A stretch of 64,000 bases of DNA from Torymus aiolomorphi. Lineage: Eukaryota > Arthropoda > Insecta > Hymenoptera > Torymidae. Below, one piece after another: positions 32,456 through 42,425 of this stretch. The number at the start of each line of letters is the position of its first letter. Within the stretch, counting starts at the first letter, position 1. The notes under the pieces were generated by a model. The model ran no database searches and was not told the DNA's origin. It saw only the letters and a list, made by a program, of their open reading frames with translations. Made by a program: the position numbers and the translations under genes. The stretch is taken from assembly GCA_036365515.1 (NCBI GenBank), contig CM070874.1:207880297-207944296 (forward strand). The letters are read 5' to 3'.

Positions 32456-33751
32456 CGAGGGTCATTTGACAAGTACCTAGCCTCATCGCCAGATGGTGCC
32501 ACTATCGCACCAGAAATACACTACAGTGCAGTATCTTCCTGTAAACTGTAAAACGAACGAAATTTCAGCCGGATCGGAGTTGTAGTTTATTTTTGAGAGC
32601 GTGTGAAAGCAAATGTGTCCGTTGATTTTTGAAAAAATGGAGAAAGAACAATATCGGTCAGTGATTCGATTCTTGTTTTTGGAAGGGAAATCGCGCAGTG
32701 AAATTAAAGAACGCTTGGATGCAGTGTATGGGGATGCTTCTCCTTCGATGGCGACCGTTAAATTTTGGTATAACGAGTTTCAACGTGGTCGTACGTCGGT
32801 TTTTGATGATCCACGTCCAGGTGCTCCGAAAACAGCCACTACGGAGGAAAACGTGACAAAAATACACGATATCCTTTTGTCAGACCGTCGATTAAAGGTG
32901 CACGAGATAGCTGCGATAGTAGGCATCTCAGAAGAACGCGTGTGGCATATCCTACATGAGATTTTAGGCATGAGGAAGCTGTCAGCAAGGTGGGTGCCGC
33001 GTTTGCTGACTGCAGACAACAAGCGCATCCGTGTGACCAGTTCAGAGCAGTGTTTGGAGCTGTTTAATCGCAATCCAAAAGAGTTTTTACGTCGTTACGT
33101 GACCGTCGACGAAACATGGATTCACTACTACACTCCAGAGACCAAGGAGCAGTCAAAACAGTGGACCTTACCCGGTGAACCTGCTCCGAAGAAGGCGAAG
33201 ACGGTCCCGTCGGCCGGAAAGGTGATGGCCACTGTTTTCTGGGATTCTCAAGATTTGATTTTTATTGACTATCTGGAGAAGGGCAAAACGGTCACAGGAC
33301 AGTACTACGCCGAACTATTGAGCCGATTTGACACCGTGTTAGAAGAAAAACGGCCCCATTTGTCTAAAAAGAAAGTGCTTTTCCACCACGATAATGCACC
33401 GGCTCACACTTCTGCACTCGCCACGGCTAAATTGGTCGAATTACACTACGAACTGCTGCCCCATCCACTGTATTCTCCAGATTTGGCTCCGTGCGACTTT
33501 TTTTTGTTTCCGAACCTAAAAAATTCGCTCGCCGGGAAGAGATTCCACTCCAATAACGAAATAATCACCGCCACGGAGGCCTATTTTGCAAACCAAGAGA
33601 AAACATTTTTTTCAACGGGGTTAAAAAAATTGGAACACCGCTGGACCAAGTGTATTCAACTAAAAGGAGACTACATTGAAAAATAAATTTTATTTTTTGT
33701 AAAATTTTGGTGTTTTCATTTGTAGGCTAGGTACTTATCAAATGACCCTCG
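32456..33751 (+). mobile_element. Complete mariner transposon, 1296 bp
   Basis: Terminal inverted repeats CGAGGGTCATTTGACAAGTA (left) and its near-complement at the right end are flanked by TA on both sides (32454-32455 and 33752-33753). The size is standard for mariner. The transposase frame is intact, so this copy may be recent or even active. It is nested in the foldback element. Confidence 0.95.
32637..33686 (+). CDS. Mariner transposase, DD34D, intact
   Basis: The frame is open from 32613; the start MEKEQYRSVIRFLF at 32637 is preferred because it begins the N-terminal helix-turn-helix region typical of mariners. Counting from 32613, the catalytic residues are Asp166 (TVDETWIHY), Asp260 (FHHDNAPAH) and Asp295 (SPDLAPCDF), with 34 residues between the last two. 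WVPRLLT (about 127-133) is the linker motif between DNA-binding and catalytic domains. About 349 residues is the family norm and no stop or shift interrupts it. It cuts and joins its own inverted repeats at TA sites. Confidence 0.95.
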   Translation: MEKEQYRSVIRFLFLEGKSRSEIKERLDAVYGDASPSMATVKFWYNEFQRGRTSVFDDPRPGAPKTATTEENVTKIHDILLSDRRLKVHEIAAIVGISEERVWHILHEILGMRKLSARWVPRLLTADNKRIRVTSSEQCLELFNRNPKEFLRRYVTVDETWIHYYTPETKEQSKQWTLPGEPAPKKAKTVPSAGKVMATVFWDSQDLIFIDYLEKGKTVTGQYYAELLSRFDTVLEEKRPHLSKKKVLFHHDNAPAHTSALATAKLVELHYELLPHPLYSPDLAPCDFFLFPNLKNSLAGKRFHSNNEIITATEAYFANQEKTFFSTGLKKLEHRWTKCIQLKGDYIEK

Positions 33752-33753
33752 TA

Positions 33754-34195
33754 CTGCTATTATAAAATCTTCATAGTGTCAGAAATCACTCTGCTTAAAA
33801 CATTTTTTTGAAGATTTTCATTATTGTTCAACCTATAATCCTTAAACAAAATTAATTGCGATAAGAACTAAGTTATAAGCTCATTTGTATAGAGTTTTTT
33901 ATTTTTTTTATTTTTTGACTATTTGTGAAAATATACCTATATTTTTAATTAATATTTTATATTATATTTTTCTATTTATATTTTAATTTTTTTATTTTTA
34001 TTTATATTTTTCTATTCGTTAGATTAGTCAATCATTTAACTAACCTATTCTTTTTCCAGTTCCATCCTTTTTATTTACCTATAAATACGAACAAAATATT
34101 CGAATATAAATTGCACAATAAGTATAAGAGTTTATAAGTGACTTCATTAATTACGCTATCTCGATAAAAAAACTGACACAAAAATAAACTAAATC
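33754..34195. other. Foldback interior, right of mariner, no gene
   Basis: AT-rich sequence with poly-T runs; nothing recognised. Confidence 0.55.
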
Positions 34196-35067
34196 TGCAT
34201 TATACACCTCAAAATATTTATTTCAATGGTTCAAGTGTAAGTATACTTGTCCAAGGTGCTGCTAAACCCCGATAATGCTTTTATTAGAAAAAATCCTAAA
34301 ACAAGTCAACTTTGATTTTGAATTTTAATAATAATTTTATTTAATAATAAAATTTTAATAATAAAATTTTATTGCAAATATTGTATACAAAATTTTTTCC
34401 GAAATAAAATATAAGGGTAGCTAATTTGGCATTTCAAAGAGAAATATTTTTCATTTTGTTTCATTTTAAATTTGAATCTGAACTTGGGATATTCAGATAA
34501 AACCTATTTTAGGGGTGATTTTTAGGGGTGCGTTTTACCCCTTTAATAGGAAATTGGGCCCATAGAAAAATAGCCCAAATAAAAATAAATTATGTATTAT
34601 ATGTAACTTAAAATATTAATTTTAATAGTTTGAAAGTATTTTGTGCCTAAAGGGTTGTTTACCCCTGATGACGTGTTTATTTGCAAAAACCCTGAAACAC
34701 GTAAACTTTATTTTTTATTTTAAGTCAAAAAATGATTTTTATAATAATTAATTAATTTTATTGCAAATATTATATGCAGAAATAGTTTAAAAAGTAAGGT
34801 TTTTCTAAAATAAAAAGTAAGGGTTGCCACCGTCGAGGACCAAACTATACTTTATGATTACATAATTCAAGGAGAAATATTTTCCATTTTGTTTCATTTC
34901 AAAATATCGATTAGAACTTAAGATATTAAAAAAAACCGTTTTCGGGGGTAAACTTTAAGGGCGGTTTTCACCCCTTTAATAAGGGATTGAGCCGATAAAA
35001 AAAATTGCGAGTTCTTATTTTTCGGTCCTCTACAACACATAAAAAATTCAGGAAAATCGGAGGCGGA
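34196..35067 (-). repeat. Right inverted arm of the foldback element
   Basis: This arm is the inverted copy of 30801-31668. No clear target duplication is visible outside the arms. Confidence 0.88.
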
Positions 35068-35958
35068 CACCTCGATCGGTTTCCTTGTAAGCTGGCACTA
35101 CTTCATGGATACCAGTCTACTGAGAATCATCTAACTAACAGCCATCCACTACGTCAGTAACTTCACCATCTGGGGGAGTTCTGACAGAGACCGTCAATGA
35201 CCTGGACTGGCTCAGCCTAAGAATCATCGAAGCACATTAATAGCAGATCACTCTTGACTCTGGGAGACAAGCGAGGAAAGTAGAGCACTTAAAAACCACA
35301 TATGACTAATAAATAGATGACACCGATAAAAACATTACCACACAAGAGAAAAGTCTGCAGTAATGGTTGCAGTTCACTCGCTGCACCAGATACCACCGGG
35401 TAACAACTAGAGGCCAAGACCACTAGTGGAAGCCTTCACTCGTTCCACTTCTGGAAACAGTCCCAGCCTGAGAGTCGCTGAGAGTCATAACACTGTAAAC
35501 GTAGCCAGTAGTGTAAGAACCAAACAAGGAATGTTGAGAATCTAAAAACCACATATAACTAATAAATAGGTGACACAGACAACATTTACACATCCAAGAA
35601 ACAGTTTACAGCAGTGCTCGTCATTTACAGTCCTCCCGCTGCCAGTTACCTGCAACAAGATAAAGTACCATCAGCTCACCTATCAGAGAGGTTAGGAACG
35701 AGAATGGATTTACTAAATCTGCTCTCGCCGTTGACACACTGCCTTCCTGTCTCTGACCAATTATCACCAACCGGCGAACACTATGAAGCGGATGACATTC
35801 ACCACGGCGGCGTACTACAGCAGCCGCTGTCATCGCTGGGGACGCCGGGAGCCAGACATTGCGATTGTTGACATCACACACCATGGACACACGCGCGCAC
35901 GCGTCACACGGCACGCTGTAGCTCGCACAGCCCGCACTACACTACTTTATACTCACTA
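35068..35958. other. Spacer with a degenerate direct repeat
   Basis: A block starting TAAAAACCACATATGACTAA at about 35290 recurs at about 35545 with changes, period about 258 bp. Short frames on either strand have no support. Confidence 0.55.
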
Positions 35959-35960
35959 TA

Positions 35961-36556
35961 CAGCGTGTCCAAAAAGTCTGGAAACACCCAAATAATTTCT
36001 CAGCTGAATTACTATTGGAAAATGTTAAGGTCGCCTTTGTAGTAATTTTTTACGAGGAATCCAATGGTGACCTTGGATTCGACCTTGGACCTCATTTTTG
36101 AGGTTATTTCAAGGTCAACCTCATTTTTTTAAATGGTAACCCCTATTTTTTATAGCGGAATCTGAAAGAGCGGAAAATTTTACGTCCGGATATGTATTAA
36201 GGTATGAGGTTGAGGTTGCCCCAGAGGTCAAATTGAGGTCAAAGTATGATTTCTTAAAAATTTCGCGAGTTCAGTGGTAAAACAAAACAAACAAAGGTAA
36301 GGTTTGGTAAGTTCGAACGAAGACTTGAAGGTGACCTCTGATTCGACCTTGAACCTCATTTTGAGCCTCATTTTTGAGGTTATTTCGAGGTCAACCTCAT
36401 TTTTTAAATGGTAACCCCTATTTTTTAGCGGAATCGGAAAGAGTGTGAAACTTTACGTCCAAACATGTACTCAGAACATAGTTCAAGAAGGACCTTGACG
36501 TTCATTTGAAGGTCATTTAAACTTAATGACGGTCTGATCTTGTGTAAACTTTTTAA
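35961..36556 (+). repeat. Left inverted repeat of the DD41D element
   Basis: It is rich in GAGGTCAAGGT-like words repeated on both strands, which gives it internal repetition. It matches 38309-38902 inverted. Confidence 0.88.
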
Positions 36557-36565
36557 TTTTTTTAA

Positions 36566-36690
36566 ACAGTCTAACATCTTATTTCAAGTGCTCGAATTAT
36601 TTTCCATCCACTTTTTGATAGTAACCTAATCGATGATCGAAAACACCAACAGTATTTTTGATCATTTCAGTAGGAATGAGAGCTGATTCA
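36566..36690 (-). repeat. Inverted copy of the transposase 3' end
   Basis: The minus strand carries a sequence like the end of the transposase gene (37826-37950), including AATCAGCTCTCATTCCTACTG and GCACTTGAAATAAGATGTTA, with several substitutions. So the inverted repeat on the left continues into coding-derived sequence. Confidence 0.85.
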
Positions 36691-36900
36691 TTGTAAAATT
36701 TTTTGAAGCGTTTAAATATTGAACATTGTTACTTGTTATTTTTCGTATGGTTAGAGTGACAATAAACTATTATTCATTCCATAACCACCACAGAAAAGGG
36801 TTGGTCATCTTTCAAACATATTTTTTGAAAATTAAAAGTTCTTTTTATTTTCAACTCAAAAAGTATTTTTGGATAAGGTCTACTACGAAGAGTAATAAAA

Positions 36901-37937
36901 ATGAACAAACTCACTGATAGAGAAAGAATAACGATTCTCATGATGAGAGGTTGGGGACACATGCAGCGATCTTATAGGGAGTAAGAGATATTTTTAATGC
37001 TTCATTTAGGGTTGGTGGAACTCCACTATCATTTTCAACAGTTCAAAAAACTGTTAGAAGGTTTGAAAATACCGGCACTATCAGCGATTTACCTCGATCA
37101 GGCAGACCAATGTCAGCAGGTAACGAAGAGAAATCTTTAGATGTTGTGTTAACATTCACCGAAGATCCGCATACTTCCGTTCGTAGAGCTGCTCAAGTGC
37201 ACGAAATAAGAAAATCATCTATTCATAACATACTAAAGAGAGAGAAGTTCCATCCATTTAAAGTAACGCTAATACACAAGTTAAATGAAGATGATTTCGA
37301 TCGTCGCGTTGAATTCTGTGATGATATGATGGTCTTCTCAGATGAAGCTACATTTCAACTTGACTCAAGCGTAAATAGGCATAACTGTAGATATTGGGCA
37401 GTTGAAAACCCTCATTGGGCAAGAGAAGCCAAGTCACAATATCCACAAAAATTAAATGTCTGGGCTGGAATATTAAATAATAGGATTATAGGACCATTTT
37501 TTATTGATGGCAATTTAAATGCAGAAAAGTATGAAACTATGTTGCGGAATCAAATTGTTCCTGCTATAAGAGAAATAGCTGGAGAGGACTTTAATAACAC
37601 ATGGTATCAACAGGACGGTGCAGCAGCTCATTATGCACGAAACGTTCGCACATACATAGATACAGTATTCATTAATCGATGGATAGGACGAAGAGGTGCA
37701 ATTGAATGGCCAGCTAGGTCCCCCGATTTAACGCCTCTAGATTATTTCTATTGGGGTTATCTGAAGGATCGTGTATTCAAAACAAAACCCTTAAACTTAG
37801 ATGAATTACGTGAAAGGATCATTGATGAATCAGCTCTCATTCCTACTGAAATGATTGAAAATGCTGTTGGTGCTTTCTATCATCGATTAGGTTACTGTCA
37901 AGAAATGAATGGAGAACAGTTCGAGCACTTGAAATAA
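36901..37937 (+). pseudogene. DD41D transposase, one frameshift
   Basis: It starts MNKLTDRERITILMMRGW (36901) and reads to about 36980, where a 1-nt shift moves it to the frame that runs from 36981 to 37937. The N-terminal part is a helix-turn-helix domain ending near SGRPMSAG. The catalytic residues are Asp in FSDEATFQLD, Asp in YQQDGAAAHY and Asp in PDLTPLDYFYWG. Counting gives 41 residues between the second and third Asp, the DD41D spacing rather than DD34D. About 345 residues is normal. The single shift makes it inactive as read. Confidence 0.9.
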
Positions 37938-37950
37938 GATGTTATACTTA

Positions 37951-38156
37951 ATGTGAGAGGCAAGGGGACTCACGTAAATCAAGCACCCCGATCGTGAGAG
38001 GCAAGGGGACTCACGTAAATCAAGCACCCCGATCGTGAGAGGCAAGGGGACTCACGTAAATCAAGCACCCCGATCGTGAGAGGCAAGGGGACTCACGTTA
38101 ATCAAGCACCCCAATCGTGAGAGGCAAGGGGACTCACGTGAATCAAGCACCCCGAA
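37951..38156. repeat. Five-copy 41-bp tandem array
   Basis: The unit starts GTGAGAGGCAAGGGGACTCAC and ends CAAGCACCCCGATC. Each unit has a GTGAG...CTCAC stem. The last two copies carry one or two changes. It lies between the transposase stop and the right inverted repeat. Confidence 0.97.
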
Positions 38157-38308
38157 GGGAACAGATTTTACTACGTCCACGTCGTTGTTCCTGGGTAACA
38201 CTAAATGTAAAAAATTGAACTTGACATGACTTTTAAGGACAATGTCAAGGTCACCATTAGATTTCTCGTTGAAAACTACTAAAGAATTAACCTCGCTCAG
38301 TGTGATAA

Positions 38309-38902
38309 AAAGTTTACACAAGATCAGACCGTCATTAAGTTTAAATGACCTTCAAATGAACGTCAAGGTCCTTCTTGAACTATGTTCTGAGAACATGTTT
38401 GGACGTAAAGTTTCACACTCTTTCCGATTCCGCTAAAAAAATAGGGGGTACCATTTAAAAAATGAGGTTGACCTCGAAATAACCTCAAAAATGAGGCTCA
38501 AAATGAGGTTCAAGGTCGAATCAGAGGTCACCTTCAAGTCTTCGTTCGAACTTACCAAACCTTACCTTTGTTTGTTTTGTTTTACCACTGAACTCGCGAA
38601 ATTTTTAAGAAATCATACTTTGACCTCAATTTGACCTCTGGGGGCAACCTCAACCTCATACCTTAATACATATCCGGACGTAAAATTTTCCGCTCTTTCA
38701 GATTCCGCTATAAAAAATAGGGGTTACCATTTAAAAAAATGAGGTTGACCTTGAAATAACCTCAAAAATGAGGTCCAAGGTCGAATCCAAGGTCACCATT
38801 GGATTCCTCGTAAAAAATTACTACAAAGGCGACCTTAACATTTTCCAATAGTAATTCAGCTGAGAAATTATTTGGGTGTTTCCAGACTTTTTGGACACGC
38901 TG
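38309..38902 (-). repeat. Right inverted repeat of the DD41D element
   Basis: This arm is the inverted copy of 35961-36556, ending GACACGCTG before TA. Confidence 0.88.
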
Positions 38903-38904
38903 TA

Positions 38905-39667
38905 TAGTCACCTGCAGGGATAAACGGCTAAGGCAGTAGCAGAAAGTGCGCGCGCGATCCGTATACTTATATACTTATATAGATATTACAGGGAGCGCTC
39001 GCGGTCACGCGGGTCGAATGCATTTTTCCACTGTACCTTATATGTATGTACTTATGCGCAGAATGCAGCTTAGCCGAGGTATAGCCGTTACGGCTGCTGC
39101 AAATGCAATAGAACTCATGCACGCAGCGCAATGCCAGATTGCCGTTGCCGAATGCATCAATGTTGAGCTTTTTTCTTCTGTTTTTCTCTCTTTCGTGGTA
39201 TTAGTGTATGTATGCATGTGCCGCGAATATTTTTTCGTAATTAAGATTGTTTAGGTATATGTAGTTAAGAACACCCGTGAGCATCTATAGGTAATCCCCA
39301 CCTTTCGTTAGAACTGTATAAAATTTAACTCTGTTTTTTAATCGAGAGTAATGCAACAGTATTTTTTCTCATATAATTCCACAGAATTTGACTACCTATA
39401 CACAAAAATTTCAAATACAAAAGTTGTGGATATCATAGAAACAAAACTTTTTTTTTCTTTTTAACGTTTTAATAAATAAAAATAAAAACAAGTATTATAA
39501 TTTCGATAAAAATTATGAAAACCATGTTTTTAATTTTAAATATGCCTGCAATCGTGATACTTTTATTTAATTTTCCATTTTCCTATATGCAATTTGATCA
39601 TATTAATTAATACCTAGTAAATTTTTATGCATCATAGACTAATTAAACAGTTATTTACATATATCTA
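38905..39667. other. Spacer, no gene
   Basis: It includes a degenerate copy of the roughly 170-bp satellite at about 39370-39470. A 102-aa frame at 38946-39254 has no recognisable domain. Confidence 0.5.
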
Positions 39668-40434
39668 CACGGAAAAAATGTTTCCAGTAAAAATTACTCC
39701 TTCAATGACTAAAATTTAGTAAACTGTATAGAAAACCGGAGACATACTCGAAACGTATTGAATTTTAGAATCCACTTTACCAAATTTTAGTATTTCGGAA
39801 ACTAAGGCGGAAATTTACAATTAAAAAAATTTTTCCCGAGCCCGCCGCGTGAGAAGCCGCAGTCTTACCGCTACGCCAACGTGCACTTACACGATAGATG
39901 TTTCAACTCGTCTGCATATGCTACAGCTTGCGTAGTTCCACAATGGAACAAATTTGACATCTTAATAAGTTAATTAACTATTTCTTTCACGAAGGATGTA
40001 GTACACAAGTTTCTAAATTAATAAATATTTGTAAAAATATGCAGGTTATATTTTATAATTAATTTTATAGAAGAGAAGGTGATACGTAAATCTCTTTTAA
40101 GGTTATGTCGACTTGCTCATGTTGTCGTTAGCAGAAGGTCTCGTAATTTTTGGTAAAGTGACTCGCAGAAATTGCTACAATTCTACCATTTTTTAGTTAA
40201 CTGGCTCGTAAAAATTGCTACATCATCTATCAAATATTAGTGTTTTGAAAATTTAGTATAGTAAGTACTGAGTTTTATATAAGTAATGTAGCAAATTTTA
40301 TAACCATATTTATTTATTTTTAAAAAGGTATATACCATTAATTGCTAAAAATATATTAAATATCTTGAGAATTTGAGTATGTCCTCCGACTAGTAGAGAA
40401 AATAGTAATTTTTAATGGAAACTTTTTTTCCGTG
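39668..40434. mobile_element. Small inverted-repeat element (MITE-like), 767 bp
   Basis: The left end CACGGAAAAAATGTTTCCAG and right end with the inverted equivalent (GGAAACTTTTTTTCCGTG) continue with TAAAAATTAC and its complement. No coding capacity. A tRNA-like segment lies inside at about 39830-39885. Confidence 0.65.
39830..39885 (-). other. tRNA-like (pol III A-box) segment, truncated
   Basis: On the minus strand TTGGCGTAGCGGTAAGACTG fits the A-box consensus TRGCNNAGYNGG at 11 of 12 positions. CTTCTCACGCGGCGGGCTCG follows like an anticodon-arm and variable region, but where a B-box should be there is only GGGAAAAATTTTT. It looks like a truncated tRNA-derived SINE head rather than a functional tRNA. 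Confidence 0.4.
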
Positions 40435-41335
40435 ATATATGTAAAATTGAAATGCAAACCTTTTACAAAGAAAAAGATATAAATGTATAAAAGTAAATGG
40501 ATAATTTTTCTTTAAATTTTACTGCAGATGTATTTATGTTTATTTTAATGATAAAAACGATAAAAATAAAGTATTACAATTTTTGCAATAATAAAATTGT
40601 AAGGTTCTGCTGAGCATTGCGGTCGTGCCTATTATGTAAAAACGAAATTTTTACATAGGGAGGGGGCGGGCGACGAGCGAGGCGAGGAGAAGGTGTGTGT
40701 GTCTGGGCGTGGGGGGGTTGTCGTGTCGAGCGCAGCGAGACATGCAGGGGAGCTCGGCCCCCCAAGTTATATATAATTAAAACTTAAATAACTTTCCATA
40801 TTTATTTAATCCAAATTTTTGTGATTATTCACAGAATGAATTGTTGGATATTGTGAATATTTTGCCTTCTATATATATGAGCATACGCATGTAAGCGCGG
40901 CTTCCGTACGCACATAGCGAAGCTGCGCTGACTTCGTCAATACCCGTCAGTCACGAGTTTAGCCGAAGCTACACACACAGCTGCGACATACGCGTTGCCT
41001 GTCTCTCTCTCTCTCTCTGGCCTTGGACGCCGAACAAGTAACATCTCGCGCATGGCGCAGGGAAGCCCCGTAGTTATAAATTAAATAAACCGGTCATTCT
41101 ATTTTTATGTAAATTAATAGTTCCTTTATTACCCTATCCACAACCTCCAACATGAATATTCGAGCATATCTAGCAAAGTTAGAAAAAAACCATTTTTAAA
41201 AACAATATTCAGTTTACACATATTTTAGAAAATGAGTTCCAGTTGTACTAGCTTTTGTTATAACATTTTTTTTTAATAATTCACACTAAAAATGGGGGTT
41301 GGCGAGCGGAGCGAGCAGGCGGCGAAGCCCCCTAG

Positions 41336-41337
<2 letters not shown>

Positions 41338-41410
<73 letters not shown>
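41338..41410. repeat. (AT)n microsatellite
   Basis: A nearly pure TA tract of about 70 bp. Confidence 0.97.
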
Positions 41411-41412
<2 letters not shown>

Positions 41413-41449
41413 TACTAAACTATATAGTTGTAAGCTGAATTGAGTCGTT

Positions 41450-41862
41450 AACCCTCCGCGTCCCTCCACGTCCCTCCGCATCCCACTACGTCCCTCCGCG
41501 TCTCTCCGCGTCCCTTCGCATCCCTCCGCGTCCCTACGCGTCCCTCCGCGTCCCTCCGCATCCCACCGCAAAGTACCCTCCACAAAATAACGTAAAATTC
41601 ACTATTTTTTGCGTTATTTGGGATCTGCATTGTCCCTCCGCGTCCCTCCGCATCCCTCCGCATCCCTCCGCGACCCTCCGCATCCCTCCGCGTCCCCTCG
41701 GGTCCCTCCGCATCCCTCTGCGTCCCTCCACGTCCCGCCGCAAAAAGGGTCTTGTCCCTCCGCATCCCTCCGCGTCCCTCCGCGTCCCGCCGCATTGTCC
41801 CTCCGCATTGTCCCTTCGCATTATCCCTCCGCATTGTTCCTCCGCATTGTCCCTCTAATGAC
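41450..41862. repeat. 10-bp minisatellite (TCCCTCCGCG-like)
   Basis: Decamers of the type TCCCTCCGCG or TCCCTCCGCA run in two blocks split by unique sequence at about 41575-41632. Frames over it on both strands (such as a Gly/Arg/Asp repeat protein on the minus strand) are repeat artefacts. Confidence 0.93.
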
Positions 41863-42425
41863 AACTATCTGTGATGCAGAAGACACTTCCATCGACAACT
41901 TTTGCATCGCTCCGTTGTCAGTTCTTCATCTCGATACACAAATAAAAGGCTGCTTTCTGAAAAAAAATTTGCGCATTTATTATAATGAGCGCCTTTTCTT
42001 CGCAATTAACGAGACAAATTAATTACAGAGCAACTTTTTGAAAGGAAACTTCTTAATTATTCAAATCAAGGATAACGCAAAACTCACGCGAGCGCAGCGC
42101 GGCGTAAGCGCATTCATTTGACAGTTCAATTACAAGTCGGACGATGTCCGTATTTTTTCTTCCCAAAGAAAAGTGCAGCAACTGCAAACAGAGCATGAGA
42201 AAACGGCGGGAGACGGATTGATTGCCTTTGTTAGTTCTTTCTCTCCCCCTCTCTCTCTCTCTCTCTTTTCTTCTCTCTTTTTCTCTTATATACATAAAGT
42301 GTAGGAGAGGCGTTGCCGAGCTCATCCTCGAACATCTCGCGTCATCATCCTTTTCTACGTTAAAAGTAAATAAACAGAAATGTAGTAAAAATAAAAATTT
42401 ACAGTATGAATCATGTTTTGGTAAT

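Larger units (their letters stand above)
30801..35067. mobile_element. Large foldback element with about 870-bp inverted arms
   Basis: The left arm 30801-31668 and right arm 34196-35067 are inverted copies, starting CCGCCTCCGATTTTCCTGAA and running through GGGTAAACTTTAAGGGCG-like and TAAAGGGTTGTTTACCCC-like segments. The interior has no transposase of its own apart from a nested mariner (32456-33751). It is probably non-autonomous. Arms share blocks with the element at about 55839-57220. Confidence 0.85.
35961..38902 (+). mobile_element. Tc1/mariner-superfamily transposon with DD41D spacing, 2.9 kb
   Basis: The ends are CAGCGTGTCCAAAAAGTCTG and the complement, flanked by TA at 35959-35960 and 38903-38904. 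Inverted repeats are long (about 595 bp: 35961-36556 and 38309-38902). The transposase has one frameshift. A 41-bp tandem array sits between the gene and the right arm. The left side also contains an inverted copy of the transposase 3' end (about 36566-36690). Confidence 0.92.
40435..42050. other. Spacer with simple repeats
   Basis: It includes a G-rich patch near 40660-40760, (CT)n near 41002-41020, and the AT microsatellite and CCTCCGCGTC minisatellite listed separately. No gene. Confidence 0.6.

Noticed and set aside
36726..36962. Short frames on both strands before the DD41D transposase
   Set aside because: AT-rich chance frames; the real gene starts at 36901 in another frame.
37951..38156. 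CRISPR-like array of 41-bp units
   Set aside because: There are no variable spacers; the whole unit is repeated, the DNA is eukaryotic and it lies inside a transposon.
41332..41864. Gly/Arg/Asp-repeat protein on the minus strand
   Set aside because: Product of the 10-bp minisatellite and AT repeat; no non-repetitive coding part.
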